Made by a program: the position numbers and the translations under genes. From Euryodendron excelsum (Eukaryota; Streptophyta; Magnoliopsida; Ericales; Pentaphylacaceae), in contig CM065381.1 of the NCBI GenBank assembly GCA_033060915.1, forward strand, positions 9,912,501-9,976,500: a stretch of DNA of 64,000 bases. Direction: 5' to 3'. Shown here in pieces: positions 61,788 through 64,000 of the stretch. Every line of letters begins with the position of its first letter. Within the stretch, counting starts at the first letter, position 1. The notes beneath the pieces were generated by a model, which had not been told where the DNA came from, did no database searches, and saw only the letters and a list, made by a program, of their open reading frames with translations.

Positions 61788-62516
61788 ATGAGTGAGCCAG
61801 CAAACTCAGAGACTGAGTCAAGTAGCAACTCATTCTCACACGCTCCATCGTCACCGTCATCTTCGTCCGGGTTGAACTCGGTCTCAGAAGCACCGGCGGG
61901 CAAGAACTTCAAGTCGGAGGATCCAAACGAGAAGCGGCCCAAGAGGAGCAGAGAGAGCAGCAGCAAACACCCGGTTTACAGAGGGGTCCGAATGCGGGCC
62001 TGGGGGAAGTGGGTATCCGAAATCCGAGAGCCCAGGAAGAAGTCCCGGATCTGGCTCGGAACTTTCTCGACACCCGAAATGGCGGCCCGGGCTCACGACG
62101 TCGCGGCCCTGTCTATCAAGGGCAACTCGGCCATCCTCAACTTCCCCGAACTCGCCCAGTTGTTGCCCCGACCCGCCACGTGCTCGGCACGTGACGTCCA
62201 GGAGGCAGCCACCAAGGCCGCCTCTATGGACCACCTTAGCCCCGCAACGACGTCGTCTTCTTCATCGTCGTCGTCGTCGACGGCAACGGAGGAAGAGCAG
62301 GAGCTGAGCGAGATAGTGGAGTTGCCGAGTTTAGGAACGAGTTACGACTCGGCCCAGTCGAGGGACGATTTCGTGTATGAGGACACGGTGGATGTGGATG
62401 TGGATGTTAATGGGTGGATCTACCCGCCCCAGTGCTTGCACGAAGATTATGGGTATTTCACAACCGATCCGATTTCAATGCCAGAGACCTTCACCACCTT
62501 ATTCTGGCAACATTAA
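61788..62516 (+). CDS. AP2/ERF transcription factor, DREB subgroup A-4 (ERF034/035-like)
   Basis: An intronless gene of 242 residues. The N-terminus is Ser-rich (1-34), followed by a basic patch [10 protein letters not shown] (48-57) suited to nuclear import. The single AP2 domain spans about 64-121: [19 protein letters not shown], then RIWLGTF and [14 protein letters not shown]. Val in KWV and Glu in IREP are the DREB-type residues that favour DRE/CRT elements. Downstream are a Ser tract (155-164), an acidic [21 protein letters not shown] block and an acidic C-terminus with WIYPP, which resemble ERF034/ERF035 and suggest activation. Targets and signals are inferred from the family. The sequence is much richer in G and C than its surroundings, as is usual for intronless DREB genes. 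The start codon is the first ATG after the TATA element. Confidence 0.9.
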   Translation: MSEPANSETESSSNSFSHAPSSPSSSSGLNSVSEAPAGKNFKSEDPNEKRPKRSRESSSKHPVYRGVRMRAWGKWVSEIREPRKKSRIWLGTFSTPEMAARAHDVAALSIKGNSAILNFPELAQLLPRPATCSARDVQEAATKAASMDHLSPATTSSSSSSSSSTATEEEQELSEIVELPSLGTSYDSAQSRDDFVYEDTVDVDVDVNGWIYPPQCLHEDYGYFTTDPISMPETFTTLFWQH

Positions 62517-62738
62517 TGCTGGTGTGTGTGTTTTGGTTTTTTTTTTTTTATATTTAATGAAGGGCTAAAGCCTAAATTTTATATCTTTCCTTGTTTATCA
62601 AGTTTTTAGTAATAGTATTTCTCTCCCTCTCTAGATCTCACTTGTTTGAGTTTGTGCTCTCTGTCTCCCCCATGATTCTTATTGCATGATAATAAGAGGA
62701 AAGAGGAAAGCTATCATGAACTCTTTAGTTGGTCCATG

Positions 62739-62776
<38 letters not shown>

Positions 62777-63473
62777 AGCATCTCCCTTTGTTTGATTTTT
62801 ATTTATGTAACCTTAGCCTAGCATTTGATGACTAGTGAGTTTGTCAAATGGGGTTCCAAATCTCAAAACATTCCTAAACTTTTTTTTAAATCTTGGATTT
62901 TAGTACCTAATTCACTAAATTATATATCTATACTACTACAAAAAGTCAACATTAGGGCGTTAGTGAGGATGTGTAACGCTATTTAATTTTTTAAAATTGT
63001 TTTAAAAAGTTCAACAAATTACTAATGTTGTACACATTTTATCTGACTTACAAGGACAAAATAGTAAAATACTAATAAAAATTTCATAACCACTCACTAT
63101 TCACTTCCTACTTTTTCCCTATACTTGCACAAATTAATCTCACCTACTTAATGATTCTTATTTTTTCTTCTTACTTGTTATAAATTGATTTCATTCACTG
63201 ATTTCATTTACGTAATAGGACACCCTCCTAGTATATATAGCTGCCTGACCTGTAGATACTAGGTACCCAATTAAAAGGGTAGTTTTCAAATAATTGCCCA
63301 AGCAGCACACAATAAGAATTATTAGTACTAAATCATGAAAACCAAAGCAAATAATGCAAGCTATAGCAAACTTACAATTAAATTACCATTAAATCAAGAC
63401 ACTACTGTTGATTATCTCATTATCAGCAGCAATAAAATCAGTGTTCCTTCATAGTCTTTTTTAGTGAGAGTTC
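62517..63473. other. 3' flank of the DREB gene, no further gene
   Basis: The first 60 bases are T-rich with TTTAATGAAG and a possible polyadenylation context. The rest is AT-rich intergenic DNA with the CT microsatellite. No ORF of note. Confidence 0.5.
62740..62773 (+). repeat. CT microsatellite, about 17 repeats
   Basis: Uninterrupted CT dinucleotides about 225 bases past the DREB stop codon, followed by AAAAGCATC. Confidence 0.9.
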
Positions 63474-63800
63474 ATATTCAAAGGCTAAAAAAAAGCCCGC
63501 TCTGTTTGGAGGTTTTAGTTTCGGTTCTATTTTTCATATTTTCGGAATTAAAAAATTTAGAGACTACTTGTTTTTCTTGTTCTCGAAAACAAAAAAAAAT
63601 AGGACCATCGAAAATACTATCATTTTTACATTATTTTCATTTTCGTATGAAAACGATTTCGAAAACTCAGAAAACACTTTTTTAACGGCTCTAAAAAATA
63701 GGGTGTTTTTTAAAAAAAATTTCAAAAACAAATTTCGAACCAGTTTACCAAATGCAATTTCAACGGAAACAGTTTTTGAAATCAATCTGCCAAACGCGAT
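63474..63800. mobile_element. MITE-like foldback near the right edge
   Basis: CTCTGTTTGGAGGTTTTAG at the left and TCAATCTGCCAAACGCG at the right form imperfect inverted ends; inner arms carry TTCGGAATTAAAA and TTCAAAAACAAATTTCG types. No coding sequence. The exact ends are uncertain. Confidence 0.35.
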
Positions 63801-64000
63801 TGTCACACCCCCAACCCAATTAGACACTAATTATGTCTTATTAGGTGAAGCGTGATCACACAAGTCACTATATCTGAGAACGACACTTTACCACACACCA
63901 AAAAATAAAAAAAACACAGCAGAATAAATACCCTCTTTTATATAACAATGAACCAATCATGCAATAAATATAATTAATTATTGATGAGATTATAAGATTA
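63801..64000. mobile_element. Start of a TGTCACACCCC-type repeat, cut by the window end
   Basis: It begins TGTCACACCCCCAACCC and continues with AGTCACTATATCTG, CACTTTACCACACACC and GCAGAATAAATACC. The TG start and this wording are common among plant repeats with LTR-like ends. Only 200 bases are in the window, so class and orientation are open. Confidence 0.35.

Noticed and set aside
1..64000. tRNA, rRNA, CRISPR arrays or bacterial-type operons
   Set aside because: None seen by eye on either strand; the window is plant nuclear DNA. A tRNAscan-type search could not be run.

Overview
The window reads as nuclear DNA of a flowering plant, probably a dicot: it is AT-rich, intron-bearing and crowded with LTR-retrotransposon remnants and MITE-like foldbacks. 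The genes are typically plant (an STP14-type monosaccharide/H+ symporter, a DREB A-4 AP2/ERF factor, a plant B3-DUF313 protein, a plant alpha/beta hydrolase). I cannot name the species from sequence alone.

Layout. 1-4810 is the 3' part of a very long (about 4.7 kb) LTR of Ogre/Tat-like character, plus strand. 4811-6548 is gene-free spacer with a short tandem repeat. 6549-28052 and 30509-37225 are two diverged copies (A and B) of one segmental duplication. Copy B retains an intact B3-domain gene (29745-30734, minus). Copy A keeps only a broken N-terminal fragment of it (6549-6774). Copy A has also multiplied a roughly 1.6-kb unit four times in tandem, where copy B has one. The third unit of that array was hit by a minus-strand solo LTR (10816-20164, target duplication GTTTT). 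That LTR was itself hit by a plus-strand solo LTR of the same family (11243-15939, target duplication CCCTT). The order of events can be read directly: segmental duplication and array expansion, then outer LTR, then inner LTR.

37759-40892 is a complete four-exon STP14-like transporter (507 aa) with MITE-like insertions in introns 1 and 3 and just downstream, and a degenerate duplicate of its last exon at 41187-41298. 44521-51128 is an eight-exon alpha/beta-hydrolase gene (498 aa by my splice model, reading frame closed across all junctions). Its last intron holds a 36-G run and what looks like a non-autonomous repeat. 51129-61160 is about 10 kb without a recognisable gene. A near-perfect 98-bp inverted repeat (61170-61400) lies about 390 bp upstream of an intronless DREB A-4 gene (61788-62516). 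The window ends in further repeat sequence (63801-64000).

I see no cluster of genes acting together; the four intact genes have unrelated roles (transcription, sugar uptake, a hydrolase, transcription). The most unusual things are structural: the nested solo LTRs, an array inside the outer LTR in which successive units carry different but self-complementary stems, and the amplification of a block that in copy B would be the promoter and 5' leader of the B3 gene.
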